DNA of 64,000 nt from Haloferax elongans ATCC BAA-1513 (GTDB lineage Archaea > Halobacteriota > Halobacteria > Halobacteriales > Haloferacaceae), in assembly GCF_000336755.1 (NCBI RefSeq), contig NZ_AOLK01000011.1, positions 201,439 to 265,438 of the forward strand. The letters run 5' to 3'. A program made the translations under genes and the position numbers. The notes under the pieces were generated by a model that did no database searches, was not told the DNA's origin, and worked only from the letters and a program-made list of their open reading frames with translations. Shown here piece by piece: positions 8,317 to 16,838 of this stretch (position 1 is its first letter; each line of letters begins with the position of its first letter).

Positions 8317-8838
8317 ATGGGGTTGTCGGACATAGCTGCGACACTGGAGACAACGACGACCGAACAGCGCTCGCGCCACGTTCCGACTGTGGACGATACC
8401 GATGTTTCACTCCGTACGCGATTCGAGACGCACGCGGACGCGCTCCCCTGCGCGCCCGCGGAAGCGGAGAGGGTTGTCGAGGCATACGGGTCGGGCACGA
8501 CTGTCGGAGACAGTGCGCGTGCTGCCGGCGTCGCTCCGGTGACTGCGGCGAAGGTCCTACATCGCTGTGGCGAAGCGGGTGTAAACCCCCTCGCGCCCGA
8601 AGCGCGACGAATCGTCCGCGACTGGCTTGACGGACAACTGTCGCGCGCCGACGCGCTCGCACTTACTCGTGCGGACGAGTCGGAGTTCGCCTTGGCGACG
8701 TATCTCGAGACACACGACCCCATCGACCCCCTCGTCGAAGCCGTCGAGGGCGCGCTTACCGACCACGGAGATGCCTCCGTGGCGAAGCGCGACTCACTGG
8801 CCGAAACCATGAGTTCGGTCACCGACTTGCAGTTCTAG
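8317..8838 (+). CDS. Haloarchaeal protein with a possible helix-turn-helix
   Basis: 173 residues, acidic, all-helical, with no membrane segment. The middle part (about 58-90) reads VVEAYGSGTTVGDSARAAGVAPVTAAKVLH in consecutive segments and has the spacing of a helix-turn-helix. The remainder is helical and ends near a short hydrophobic tail (SSVTDLQF). It is divergent from TFB and preceded by two palindromes, so autoregulation is plausible but unproven. No named family was recognised. Confidence 0.72.
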   Translation: MGLSDIAATLETTTTEQRSRHVPTVDDTDVSLRTRFETHADALPCAPAEAERVVEAYGSGTTVGDSARAAGVAPVTAAKVLHRCGEAGVNPLAPEARRIVRDWLDGQLSRADALALTRADESEFALATYLETHDPIDPLVEAVEGALTDHGDASVAKRDSLAETMSSVTDLQF

Positions 8839-8949
8839 CGGGACACAAACGCCTCCCCCCACCACCTCCCGTTTTCGCACGCTGAGCCGTCGCTCTCGCG
8901 GTCGTTTCCTGCCCAGCACAGCTATCTTCTCAGGTTTCTAACCTCCTTT

Positions 8950-9405
8950 ATGGACGACACAACGAAGGCTAACTCGACGGTCTGGCCCGGTGGTACCCCA
9001 CAAGTCGGACAGTCTGTCGAGCGGTCGCGGACGATTACACCGGAGGACATCGAGCTCTTCTCGGAACTGAGCGGTGACTACAATCCGCTGCACTACGACG
9101 AGACGGTTGCTGAGAAGACGAAATTCGGCGAAATCGTCGTCCAGGGCGGCGTCACGAGTTCGATTCTCAACGCCCTCGTCGCCGAGGACCTCCCCGGTCC
9201 GGGGTCGGTGTTTCTCAACGTCAACTGGGATTTCACCGCGCCGGTCCGCCCTGGCGACACGATAGTCGGTCGCATCGAAGTGACTGCGGTCCGGGACGAC
9301 AAGCCAATCACCGAACTCCTGACGACGGTCACCCGCGACGACGGGACTCGCGTCCTCGACGGGACGGCACTCTGTTATACGATGCCGATAGCGGACGCTG
9401 ACTAG
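8950..9405 (+). CDS. MaoC-family (R)-hydratase, single hot-dog domain
   Basis: 151 residues, the size of a single hot-dog domain. The hydratase-2 signature is intact at SGDYNPLHYD (41-50), with catalytic D43 and H48 inside the helical overhang. The family hydrates trans-2-enoyl-CoA to (R)-3-hydroxyacyl-CoA, a reaction used in haloarchaeal polyhydroxyalkanoate supply and in fatty acid degradation. No PHA gene is adjacent, so the pathway is not settled. It stands alone between a + strand hypothetical and a convergent MinD-like gene. A second, longer MaoC protein occurs at 35819. Confidence 0.85.
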   Translation: MDDTTKANSTVWPGGTPQVGQSVERSRTITPEDIELFSELSGDYNPLHYDETVAEKTKFGEIVVQGGVTSSILNALVAEDLPGPGSVFLNVNWDFTAPVRPGDTIVGRIEVTAVRDDKPITELLTTVTRDDGTRVLDGTALCYTMPIADAD

Positions 9406-9449
9406 TGTTTTTCCCGCTGTGTGTGTCCTTCGACGGCTGATTTGCCGCC

Positions 9450-10193
9450 TCAGTTTCTCACGAACTCGCCGACTGACGACAACACGCCACCGGAGTCGAG
9501 CGCCTCAGAGACGTCGACGTCGAACAGGACCGACGCCACGCCCGCGACACTCGCGGCGAGGTCCGCGTCGTCTCGCCACGCTGGCGCGTCGGCGACGCGC
9601 CCCGATTCGGTTTCGGGCACGACTGCGTCGGCGTCGTCGAGCGCGCCGAACGTCGAAATCACGGCGTCCACGTCGGCACCGACGTCTGCTGCGCGTGCCG
9701 TCAACCGACCGATTGCGTCCGCGCCGCGGCCGGTCGCCGGTGCCACGAGCGCGACGCGGTCGCACGTCGTCGCCGCGGCGACAGTCGGGTTCGATGCGAG
9801 CAGCGGCGCGTCCACGAGCACGTGGTCGAAATCGTTGGCAGCGTCTTCGATACGTCCCTCGAACGCCTGTGCCGCGCCGGTGGTCATCGCCCGCGCGAAT
9901 CGCTCGAACGGCGCGTCGGCGGGACAGGCAGCGACTCGGCCGTCGGTGTCGGTCTCAATATCGACGAGTCCGGCACCGAGTGGCTCGTCTGCGGCATCGG
10001 TCAAAAGCGCCGCCGCGTCGGGTGAGAGGTCACCCGCGACGTAATCCGAGAGTCCCTGTGTGGCGAATGCCGCATCGAGGATGGCCACGTCGCGGCCGTC
10101 GGCAGCCAGTGCCGTGGCGAGTTCGAATGTCAGGCGCGTCGCACCAGCGCCGCCGGTTGCGCCGACGAGCGCCGCGGTGGTTGGAACGGTCAT
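9450..10193 (-). CDS. MinD/ParA-like protein lacking the Walker A lysine
   Basis: 247 residues with the MinD/ParA layout: an N-terminal strand and glycine loop GATGGAGATRLT (11-22), an AILDAAFATQGL segment where the second aspartate motif lies, and HVLVDAPLLASNP where Walker B lies. The P-loop GKT/S is replaced by GAT and no KGG signature lysine is present, so ATP hydrolysis is doubtful. A leaderless promoter fits: GGTATTAATCC on the minus strand centres 27 bases before the ATG. Possibly a regulatory or pseudo-ATPase partner; the substrate is unknown. It is convergent with the MaoC gene. Confidence 0.8.
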   Translation of the reverse strand: MTVPTTAALVGATGGAGATRLTFELATALAADGRDVAILDAAFATQGLSDYVAGDLSPDAAALLTDAADEPLGAGLVDIETDTDGRVAACPADAPFERFARAMTTGAAQAFEGRIEDAANDFDHVLVDAPLLASNPTVAAATTCDRVALVAPATGRGADAIGRLTARAADVGADVDAVISTFGALDDADAVVPETESGRVADAPAWRDDADLAASVAGVASVLFDVDVSEALDSGGVLSSVGEFVRN

Positions 10194-10291
10194 ACCGCGA
10201 CTGGCCCGGTTTTCGGATTAATACCTTCGGTCGGGTGGGTGAATATACGGGTGGTAGGTGCTGATGGTAGCGAAAAACAGTGAGACGGCTG

Positions 10292-10708
10292 TCAGTTCGA
10301 GATGGCCGCTTCGATGTCGTCCATCTCCTCGTCGGAGAGGTCGGGTCGGGTTCCGCCGACGGCGTGGATGGGGCTGCCGCCGTCGCCTTCGAATCGTGGG
10401 ACGATGTGGACGTGGACGTGTTCGACTTCCTGTCCGGCGGCCGGGCCGTTGTTGACGCCGACGTTCGTCGCATCGGCGTCCACTCCGTCTTCGACACGCG
10501 GGACGAGTTCGTCCACGGTCCGCCAGAGGTCCGCCGAAATCTCCTCGGGCAGGTCGTCGAGGCGGGCGTAGTGGTCCTTCGGCACGACAAGCGTGTGGCC
10601 CGGCGCGAGAGGGTTCACGTCGAGGAACGCCAGCGAGTGCTCGGTTTCGTGGACGATTCGGCCGTGGACGTCCTTCGCGGCGATAGCGCAGAAGATGCAG
10701 TCGGACAT
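10292..10708 (-). CDS. HIT-family hydrolase
   Basis: 138 residues. The histidine triad HVHVH is at 97-101 (H97, H99, H101) followed by IVPR, and an N-terminal CxxC (C4, C7) is likely part of a structural zinc site. HIT proteins hydrolyse nucleoside phosphoramidates or dinucleoside polyphosphates; substrate here is unknown. The ATG at 10708 was preferred to the upstream ATG at 10747 because family members start at MSDCIFC. It lies upstream in the minus-strand direction of the MinD-like gene. Confidence 0.92.
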   Translation of the reverse strand: MSDCIFCAIAAKDVHGRIVHETEHSLAFLDVNPLAPGHTLVVPKDHYARLDDLPEEISADLWRTVDELVPRVEDGVDADATNVGVNNGPAAGQEVEHVHVHIVPRFEGDGGSPIHAVGGTRPDLSDEEMDDIEAAISN

Positions 10709-10835
10709 GGGTGAGGTGTTGGATGGTGTGGAAAAGAAAGTTCCCACCGATTACTCTGTGAGTGTCGCGGCGGTGGCTGATTCGTCAGTGCCGTCGCTGG
10801 GAACGGAGTCGGTCGTTGTCGCCTCACTTGCTCGT

Positions 10836-11009
10836 TCACTCACTCACTCGCTCCGCCTCCTCGGACTTCGCGTCGGCGGCACCCCGCCGGAACTGCGCTG
10901 TGGCCTTCGAGACGCCGCGCTTGAGTGCGCCAGTGACGAACTTGACGCCCTTTACAAACGGACGAGCGACGAGTTCGATAAGCAGGTCCGCGATGATTTC
11001 GCCGAGCAT
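10836..11009 (-). CDS. Small basic/amphipathic protein, 57 residues
   Basis: From the ATG at 11009 the product reads MLGEIIADLLIELVARPF, then a basic amphipathic stretch with GALKRGVSKATAQFRRG, and ends acidic. It could be a peripheral membrane protein. There is no recognised domain and no convincing TATA element. It sits between the HIT gene and the uracil-DNA glycosylase on the same strand. Kept because codon use and the amphipathic pattern look coding, but it could be spurious. Confidence 0.4.
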   Translation of the reverse strand: MLGEIIADLLIELVARPFVKGVKFVTGALKRGVSKATAQFRRGAADAKSEEAERVSE

Positions 11010-11059
11010 CGTCTTTCTGACGTGTTGACACGAGGTCGTGATGAGCTTTGGGCTTCGAC

Positions 11060-11683
11060 TCAGGGCAGCAAGCGAGCTAACTCGTCGAAGTACTCGGCTA
11101 ACTCGTAGCCGACTCGGGAGAGCCACACGTCGCGGTAGGCGGGATGGAGAAGCGGAACGATAGTATAGCCGAATCGCACGCTTTCGACCGGTTCGAGGAC
11201 GGTTTCGAGAAAGCCGCCGAGCGTCCGGTCGTCCAAGGAGAAGACGCTCTCTGTGGCGTGGCGACCAGTCGGAATCACCACGTCGGGGTCGATGGTTTCG
11301 AGTTCGGTGACGAGGTGGTCCAGACAGTTGTCTTTCTCCGCGGCGCTGGGTGCGCGATTCGACCCCTCACCGTCCGAGGGGAAGCACTTCACGGCGTTCG
11401 TGTAGAAGACATCCTCGTCGTAGCCGACGGTGGCCATCGTCTCGCGGATTCGGCGACCGGAGTGCTGGGCAGTGTAGGACATTCCAGTCCAGTTGCCGCC
11501 TTGCCAGCGGTCTGCGTCGGGGTTGCCCGCGCCGGGGGCCTCACCGACGACGACCACAGTCGCGTCACTCGGGCCGACGCCCCACGAAATTCGGTTGCGG
11601 CACTCGACGAGCGCCGGACAGCGGGTGCAGTCGCTCTCGACGACGAGTTTGTTCTCCGGGGCTGGAAATTCCGGGTCGGCCAT
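11060..11683 (-). CDS. Uracil-DNA glycosylase superfamily protein (iron-sulfur, family 4-like)
   Basis: 207 residues. Motif A is GEAPGAGNPD (47-56), a variant of the usual GEAPGEDED, and a late motif LLHPAYR lies near 174. Four cysteines at 19, 22, 28 and 100 match the 4Fe-4S ligands of family 4/5 glycosylases. The predicted role is excision of uracil from DNA in the base-excision repair pathway, or a related repair step. The acidic position in motif A is altered, so family 4 versus another subgroup is not certain. Confidence 0.85.
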   Translation of the reverse strand: MADPEFPAPENKLVVESDCTRCPALVECRNRISWGVGPSDATVVVVGEAPGAGNPDADRWQGGNWTGMSYTAQHSGRRIRETMATVGYDEDVFYTNAVKCFPSDGEGSNRAPSAAEKDNCLDHLVTELETIDPDVVIPTGRHATESVFSLDDRTLGGFLETVLEPVESVRFGYTIVPLLHPAYRDVWLSRVGYELAEYFDELARLLP

Positions 11684-11707
11684 CTATGCCCTCACCATCT
11701 CGACCAT

Positions 11708-11941
11708 CTACTCGGTGAGAGGGAGAACGATACCGAAGATGATGGGCGAAAACAGAGCCAGCGCGATGCCGAGCCACTCTGCGTCGAAAAAGAGCGTACG
11801 CTCCCAACCGGGAATGTGGCCGTTCCCGCTCAGTGCGAGCGCGACTTTCGCACCAATCGCGCCGAACAGGAAGAGCGCGAGCCCAAGTCCGAAGCCAGTT
11901 TTCGCCAAGCGGGGATAATCGAGTTTTCCGTAGCGTCCCAT
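11708..11941 (-). CDS. Small two-helix membrane protein
   Basis: 77 residues. Two hydrophobic helices are clear: GFGLGLALFLFGAIGAKVAL (17-36) and LGIALALFSPIIFGIVLPL (57-75), joined by a short polar loop. No motif or family with known function was recognised. It lies 24 bases upstream of the uracil-DNA glycosylase start on the same strand and may be cotranscribed. Confidence 0.72.
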   Translation of the reverse strand: MGRYGKLDYPRLAKTGFGLGLALFLFGAIGAKVALALSGNGHIPGWERTLFFDAEWLGIALALFSPIIFGIVLPLTE

Positions 11942-11995
11942 AGCAAACCGAGATAGGGGAGCAAAGAAAACCGTTGCGAGAGAGTGTGTGATACG

Positions 11996-12847
11996 TTAGC
12001 GTCGGAGCGCGTCGGCGACGACGGGCGCGACAGAGACCGAACTCACGTCGCGTTCGATGGTGTCGGTGCCGACGACGCGCTCGATACCGGCGCGGCAGAG
12101 TTTCGTGCGGGCGTTGCGGGCGAGAAGCGGGTGGACCGTCGCACAGAAGACGCGACTTGCTCCGCCGTCGGCGAGGACGGACACGGCTTCGCTCATGGTC
12201 GACCCGGTGGCGATGATGTCGTCGGTGATGACCACGTCGCGACCCTCGAAATCGGCGTCGCTCGGCGTGATTTCGACGTCGGTTCCGGAGTGGCGCACCT
12301 TCTCGAAGTAGTCGGTCTCGCCGTGACCGTAGGCGTCGCGGACGGTCTCTGCAATCTCGATTGCACCCGCGTCGGGCGAGAGGAAAAGCGGGTCGTCGAG
12401 GCTCGGAAGCGGGTCGGCGAGTTGCCCGGCGGCGTCGACGATGTCCACGGGAACGTCGAAGAAGTCGGCGACGGCGTCTTCGTGGGGATTGACGAGGACG
12501 ACGCGGTCCGTGGTCGTACTCACGGCGCGGGCGACGGCGCGGGCGGAGATGGGGTGGCCGACTTCGAACGCCTTGTCCTGTCGGGCATAGCCCATGTACG
12601 GGATGACCGTCGTAACCTCCGTGGCACCGGCCTCGCGGACGGCGTCCTGAAGCTGGAGCAGTTCGATGTAGGCGTCGTTGCTGACGGTACTGGCGACGAT
12701 TGTCGCGGTGTCGGCGTCGAAGCCGGGGACCGCCGCGAGCGTCTCGCCGTCCGGGAATCGGTCGTACTCGACGGCCGCGAGCGACTCGCCGAGTTCGTCG
12801 GCGAGGGCGGCCGCGAGGGCCTGTGAAGATGCGCCGGGTACGAGCAT
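11996..12847 (-). CDS. prs: Ribose-phosphate pyrophosphokinase (PRPP synthetase)
   Basis: 283 residues, the short archaeal class. The flexible catalytic loop IPYMGYARQDKAFEVGHPIS lies near 83-102. The PRPP-binding loop DVVITDDIIATGSTM lies near 205, with the two aspartates followed by ATGST. The enzyme transfers pyrophosphate from ATP to ribose-5-phosphate, feeding purine, pyrimidine and histidine synthesis. The start MLVPGASSQ fits family members. Archaeal enzymes of this length are usually insensitive to ADP feedback, but that cannot be judged here. Confidence 0.95.
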   Translation of the reverse strand: MLVPGASSQALAAALADELGESLAAVEYDRFPDGETLAAVPGFDADTATIVASTVSNDAYIELLQLQDAVREAGATEVTTVIPYMGYARQDKAFEVGHPISARAVARAVSTTTDRVVLVNPHEDAVADFFDVPVDIVDAAGQLADPLPSLDDPLFLSPDAGAIEIAETVRDAYGHGETDYFEKVRHSGTDVEITPSDADFEGRDVVITDDIIATGSTMSEAVSVLADGGASRVFCATVHPLLARNARTKLCRAGIERVVGTDTIERDVSSVSVAPVVADALRR

Positions 12848-12900
12848 ACTCGTCCGTCTCTCGTGGTGGGTAAAACCGCTTTTCGTTGCGCGTAGGCGTG

Positions 12901-13722
12901 TCAGCGCACTGCGATGCCCACGGTGTCCAGTCCGAGGACCTGCGTCCGCCAGTCGGACTCGGTCGTTCGCAGACAGAGCGACCCCGCATCAGTCACTGCG
13001 TAGGTCGTCCGCGCGTCGTGTGCGACCGCAATCACCGTCTCGTCCAGCGGAATCGGGTCGGCAACCCACACTCCGTCTTCGAGCGACACGACACCCTCTG
13101 AGCCGACTGCGTGGGCGCGCCCGTCGGGCATCGCCGCGACGACGCTCGCCGAGTCCTCGAACTCCGACATCCAGCCGTTTCCGAGCCTGTAGAGCCCCGA
13201 TTCTGCTGCGGCGTAGGCCGTCCCCTCCGACCCGCCGAGACGACCTGCCGGGTCGGAGATGTCGGCCACGTCCGGCAGACCGACGTGAGTCAGTTCGCCA
13301 TCGGTGATTCGGTAGACACCGTCGGCGGCGGCGACGAGGCTTCCGTCGATAGTCCGCACTCCCTCGGCGGTTCCGATGTCGGTCCAGCCCTCGTCGTCGA
13401 ATCGGGCGATGCGACCGCCCTCGTCGGCGGCGACGACGCGGTTCTGGTGGAAGCCGACGCTCGTAGCCGGACCGAAATCGAGTTCGTGGTAGTCGTCGTC
13501 CTGAAGTAAGAGCACGTCCTCGGCGGTCGCGATTGCGACTTCGCCCGGCGACCCGGCGATGTCCCGCGGGTCGCACTTGTGGTCGATGCGGAACCCACCG
13601 ACGAGGTCGTCCGAGACGTCTACGCTCACGACGCCGACGCTCGCGGCGACGTAGGCGGTCTTCTTCCCCGACTTGTCCGCGTACACGCGCTTTTCGTCTA
13701 TCGAGAGGTCGAAATCAGCCAT
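12901..13722 (-). CDS. Beta-propeller protein (HVO_0234-like)
   Basis: 273 acidic residues with a repeating pattern of short beta blades. Each blade is about 40 residues and contains elements such as GVRTIDGSLVAAADGVYRI and ESGLYRLGNGW. No signal peptide, catalytic motif or cysteine cluster was seen, so it is probably cytoplasmic. It resembles the haloarchaeal family named after H. volcanii HVO_0234, whose function is unknown to me. Neighbours are PRPP synthetase and the SWIM protein, both on the same strand. A protein-interaction role is the default guess. Confidence 0.82.
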   Translation of the reverse strand: MADFDLSIDEKRVYADKSGKKTAYVAASVGVVSVDVSDDLVGGFRIDHKCDPRDIAGSPGEVAIATAEDVLLLQDDDYHELDFGPATSVGFHQNRVVAADEGGRIARFDDEGWTDIGTAEGVRTIDGSLVAAADGVYRITDGELTHVGLPDVADISDPAGRLGGSEGTAYAAAESGLYRLGNGWMSEFEDSASVVAAMPDGRAHAVGSEGVVSLEDGVWVADPIPLDETVIAVAHDARTTYAVTDAGSLCLRTTESDWRTQVLGLDTVGIAVR

Positions 13723-13812
13723 CCGTTGGGGGGAGGTTCGATGCGACGTTCAGAAAGGATTGTGGTCGTTCTCGGGGGACGGTGACGGTGAGTCGCTCTC
13801 GGTGCGGCCGGG

Positions 13813-14184
13813 CTACAGAAACTCTCGGACTTCGGAGTACCACATGTCGTGGTAATCGACTTCGTCGAGGGCGTCGGCGATGTCGACGGCGATGACGTGC
13901 CAGCAGCGCTCGCCCTCGTCGGGGTCGAGGTTGTAAATCGAGTCCTTGCAGGTACACCCGCGGCCTTCGACCACGTACTCGTCGTCGAAGCCGACGACCA
14001 CGTCGAAGTCGCGGTAGCGCTTCACGCGTCGCTCTGAGACGGCCTCGATGGCCTGAATCCCGCGGTCGCCATGGGCGTCCGCAATGGCCTGCACGATTGG
14101 GGGCGAGAGACTGCCCGCGTCCGCGAGCGCCGCTCGCCAGTCCTCGACCGTGTCCACGTCGTCGTGTTGGCGGGTGGCAGTCAA
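13813..14184 (-). CDS. SWIM zinc-finger protein
   Basis: About 123 residues if a TTG at 14184 is the start; a GTG at 14157 is the alternative, and no ATG exists in the true coding part. The SWIM motif CxCx(n)CxH is intact with C77, C79, C94 and H96 (GRGCTCKDS, ERCWH). SWIM domains bind nucleic acid or protein and, in archaea, occur with Shu/Rad51-paralogue partners, although none is adjacent here. The frame stays open far upstream over the divergent trm1 gene, but that part is only the antisense shadow. It is divergent from trm1 with about 108 bases between starts. Confidence 0.75.
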   Translation of the reverse strand: MTATRQHDDVDTVEDWRAALADAGSLSPPIVQAIADAHGDRGIQAIEAVSERRVKRYRDFDVVVGFDDEYVVEGRGCTCKDSIYNLDPDEGERCWHVIAVDIADALDEVDYHDMWYSEVREFL

Positions 14185-14292
14185 AACGCATTCGGTGCCA
14201 GCGGAGCGGCGGCACCGATTCACATCGCAGTGGACTGCGGTACGGCGTAGAGCATCGCAATCGGTTTCCCCCCACGGTGGCGAACGCAGCAT

Positions 14293-15423
14293 ATGTACGT
14301 CAGCGAGGGAGGCGTCGAAGTCGAGGTACCCGGAGCCCGGGATGGGGCGTCTGAGGGGGCCGGAGACGATGTCTTCTACAACCCGACACAGGAGTTGAAC
14401 CGGGATGTCACCGTGGCCGTGTTGCGGGCCTTCCGTGAGCGCGAACCCCGTGCGGAGACCTACCTCGACGCGATGGCCGCCTCCGGGATTCGAGGCGTCC
14501 GCGCCGCCGCCGAGGGGTACGACGTGACCTGCGCCGACCTCGACGCCGACGCGGTCGAACTCGCTCAGTCGAACCTCGACCACAACGACTTCGACGGCGA
14601 GGCGGTCCACCGCAACGCCAACGCCCTCATGTACGACGAGGTGTTCGACGTGGTCGACCTCGACCCGTTCGGCACGCCCATCCCCTTCGCCGACCCCGCG
14701 TTCGCCAACACTCGTGACCTCGTCTGCGTCACGGCGACCGACACCGCCCCCCTCTGCGGTGCCCACCAGAAAAGCGGCATCCGAAAGTACGGTTGCGTCC
14801 CGCAGAACACCGACTACCACCCCGAGATGGGACTTCGCGTCCTCGTCGGTTCGATGGTTCGAACCGCCGCCCGCTACGACAAGGCCGCCGTTCCGATTCT
14901 CTCGCACGCGACGCGCCACTACGCGCGAACCTACCTCGAACTCGACGAGCGAGCGACGAAAGCCGACGAACTCCTCGACTCGACCGGGTTCGTCTACCAC
15001 TGCGAGGACTGCCTCCACCGCGAACACGAACACTCCCTCGTCGCCCACCCGCCCGAGGAGTGCACCAACTGTGGGTCGACGCGCATCCTCGAGGCCGGTC
15101 CGATTTGGCTCGGTCCCGTCTCCGAGGCCGACTTCGTCGAGTCCGTCCGCGACGAGGTAACAGACGACTTCGGCAGCGCCAAGCGCGCTCGCGGCATGCT
15201 CGACACGCTCGCCACCGAACTCGACACGCCGACGCACTTCGACCAGCACCGCCTCTGCAAACTCTGGGGCCGCTCTGCTTCGAAGATGGAGGAGTTCCTC
15301 GCGACTCTCCGAGACGCCGGGTTCGACGCGACGCCCGCCCACTACCACGGCACCGCGTTCAAGACCGACGCGACGGTCGCGGAGATTCGTGACGCGACCG
15401 CCGAACTCGACCCCGAAGCCTGA
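14293..15423 (+). CDS. trm1: tRNA (guanine26-N2)-dimethyltransferase
   Basis: 376 residues with the Trm1 layout. The N-terminal SAM-binding domain has [16 protein letters not shown] (motif I), the acidic [12 protein letters not shown] and the catalytic [13 protein letters not shown] near 118-130. The C-terminal domain carries a zinc-binding pair CEDC and CTNC (about 237-262). It methylates G26 of tRNA twice using S-adenosylmethionine. The start [13 protein letters not shown] agrees with archaeal members. It is divergent from the SWIM gene and followed by a run of T residues at about 15470 that could end transcription. Confidence 0.95.
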   Translation: MYVSEGGVEVEVPGARDGASEGAGDDVFYNPTQELNRDVTVAVLRAFREREPRAETYLDAMAASGIRGVRAAAEGYDVTCADLDADAVELAQSNLDHNDFDGEAVHRNANALMYDEVFDVVDLDPFGTPIPFADPAFANTRDLVCVTATDTAPLCGAHQKSGIRKYGCVPQNTDYHPEMGLRVLVGSMVRTAARYDKAAVPILSHATRHYARTYLELDERATKADELLDSTGFVYHCEDCLHREHEHSLVAHPPEECTNCGSTRILEAGPIWLGPVSEADFVESVRDEVTDDFGSAKRARGMLDTLATELDTPTHFDQHRLCKLWGRSASKMEEFLATLRDAGFDATPAHYHGTAFKTDATVAEIRDATAELDPEA

Positions 15424-15503
15424 GTCGCTGTTCTCTCGGTGGGCGAGAGCCACCTCGATACTGCGGGGTAGTTTCTTTTCGCTGCGTGTCGTCTTGGTGA
15501 TAC

Positions 15504-16835
15504 GTGAGTACGAAGATTCGGTCCATCGTTCCCATCGCTCGGGCTATCGTCGAGATGGTTCAAGAGAAGGAGCTAACATTCCTCGCGGCGAGCATCTCGT
15601 ACTACACGCTCGTCTCGCTCGTTCCCCTTCTCGTCTTGGGCATCGTCGTCGCGACGACCGTCGGTGGTGAGGCGCTGCAGACGCAACTGCAAGAACTCGT
15701 CAGCGAGTATCTCGTTCCCACCGGACAGAGCCTCGTCGAAGAGGCGCTTTCGGACCGAACCGGGCAGGGAAGTATCGGACTGGTGAGTTTCGGCCTCACC
15801 CTTTGGGGTGCGTTGAAGCTCTTCCGTGGCCTCGACATCGCCTTCTCTCGTATCTACGGGTCCGAACCCGGCGGGATTCTCGACCAACTCACGGACGGTC
15901 TCCTCTCGCTCGTCAGTGTTGGTCTCGGAACACTCGGCGTCGCCGCCGTGACTGCCCTACTCGCGCTGTTGCCGATTCCGTCCCTGCAACTGCTTTCGCC
16001 AGTGATTCTGCTTCTCACGCTCTGTGTGGCGTTCTTTCCGCTGTACTACGTCTTTCCCGACATGGACTTCGCGCCGCGGCAGGCAGTCCCGGGGACCGTC
16101 TTCGCAGCAGTCGGCTGGACGATTCTCGGCGTCGTCTTCGGTTTCTACGCGACTGTCGCTGGTTCGTCGGTGGCTGGTGCGCTCGGGTCGATTCTGCTGC
16201 TCGTGACGTGGTTCTACCTTTCAGGTATTATTCTCCTGACAGGAGCGGTCGTCAACGCCGTGCTCGCCGGTGTGGACGATGCGGAACCGACCGACCCGCC
16301 GGGGGAACCCGGCGACCGGGACCGGCAGCTACAACATATGGGAGTTCGACATGGCGGTCGTACGGATATGAGCGACGACCGAGGAGACACCGATAGCCCG
16401 CAGGCGGGTGACGACGCTGGCGACGAGAGCCGTGCCAGTACGTCCGTCTCCCCGCAGGGTGCCCCCGACATCGAGGAGTTGGAAGCGCGCGTCGAGGAAC
16501 TCCGCGCTGACCTCGACACGTTCGAGGCCGACGTACAAGACCGGACGGTCGAAAAGCCGAAGCTCGAAGCAGAGCTCAAGCGGTACGTCCGGCGGCGAGT
16601 CCGCCGCGGCAAAGCCCGCGGATGGGGGCCGTATCTCGTGCTTCTCTACGGCGTGGTTCTCACGCTCGGCGCGTTCTACTACCTCCAGTCGGACCTCATT
16701 GCGGTCGTCGCCATGCTCATCATCTTCCTGTCGACGCTGGGGCTGTACGTCCTCTTTGTCATCTTCGGCATCGGACTGAGCGCGCTCGGCGTCCCCGGGC
16801 GCGCGGTCGACGCGGTTCGCGAGCGCCGAAGCTAA
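15504..16835 (+). CDS. YihY/BrkB-family membrane protein with C-terminal coiled coil and helix pair
   Basis: 443 residues from a GTG start. The first 270 residues are the YihY/BrkB domain with about six membrane helices; ISYYTLVSLVPLLVLGIVVA and WFYLSGIILLTGAVVNAVLA are typical first and last helices. A disordered acidic linker follows (about 280-320), then a charged coiled coil (DIEELEARVEELRADLDTFE, about 325-365) and two more membrane helices (about 378-430). YihY proteins were once called RNase BN and are now seen as transporter-like or envelope proteins of unknown substrate. An in-frame ATG at 16368 could allow a shorter C-terminal product. It is followed three bases later by the PAP2 gene. 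Confidence 0.85.
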   Translation: MSTKIRSIVPIARAIVEMVQEKELTFLAASISYYTLVSLVPLLVLGIVVATTVGGEALQTQLQELVSEYLVPTGQSLVEEALSDRTGQGSIGLVSFGLTLWGALKLFRGLDIAFSRIYGSEPGGILDQLTDGLLSLVSVGLGTLGVAAVTALLALLPIPSLQLLSPVILLLTLCVAFFPLYYVFPDMDFAPRQAVPGTVFAAVGWTILGVVFGFYATVAGSSVAGALGSILLLVTWFYLSGIILLTGAVVNAVLAGVDDAEPTDPPGEPGDRDRQLQHMGVRHGGRTDMSDDRGDTDSPQAGDDAGDESRASTSVSPQGAPDIEELEARVEELRADLDTFEADVQDRTVEKPKLEAELKRYVRRRVRRGKARGWGPYLVLLYGVVLTLGAFYYLQSDLIAVVAMLIIFLSTLGLYVLFVIFGIGLSALGVPGRAVDAVRERRS

Positions 16836-16838
16836 CCG

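Noticed and set aside
11565..12989. 474-codon minus-strand frame across PRPP synthetase
   Set aside because: Arginine-rich, low-complexity translation in another frame of prs; no protein-like character.
14185..15453. Long minus-strand open frame continuing upstream of the SWIM gene
   Set aside because: It is the antisense shadow of trm1, whose conserved Trm1 motifs lie on the + strand; only the part below 14185 has the SWIM motif.
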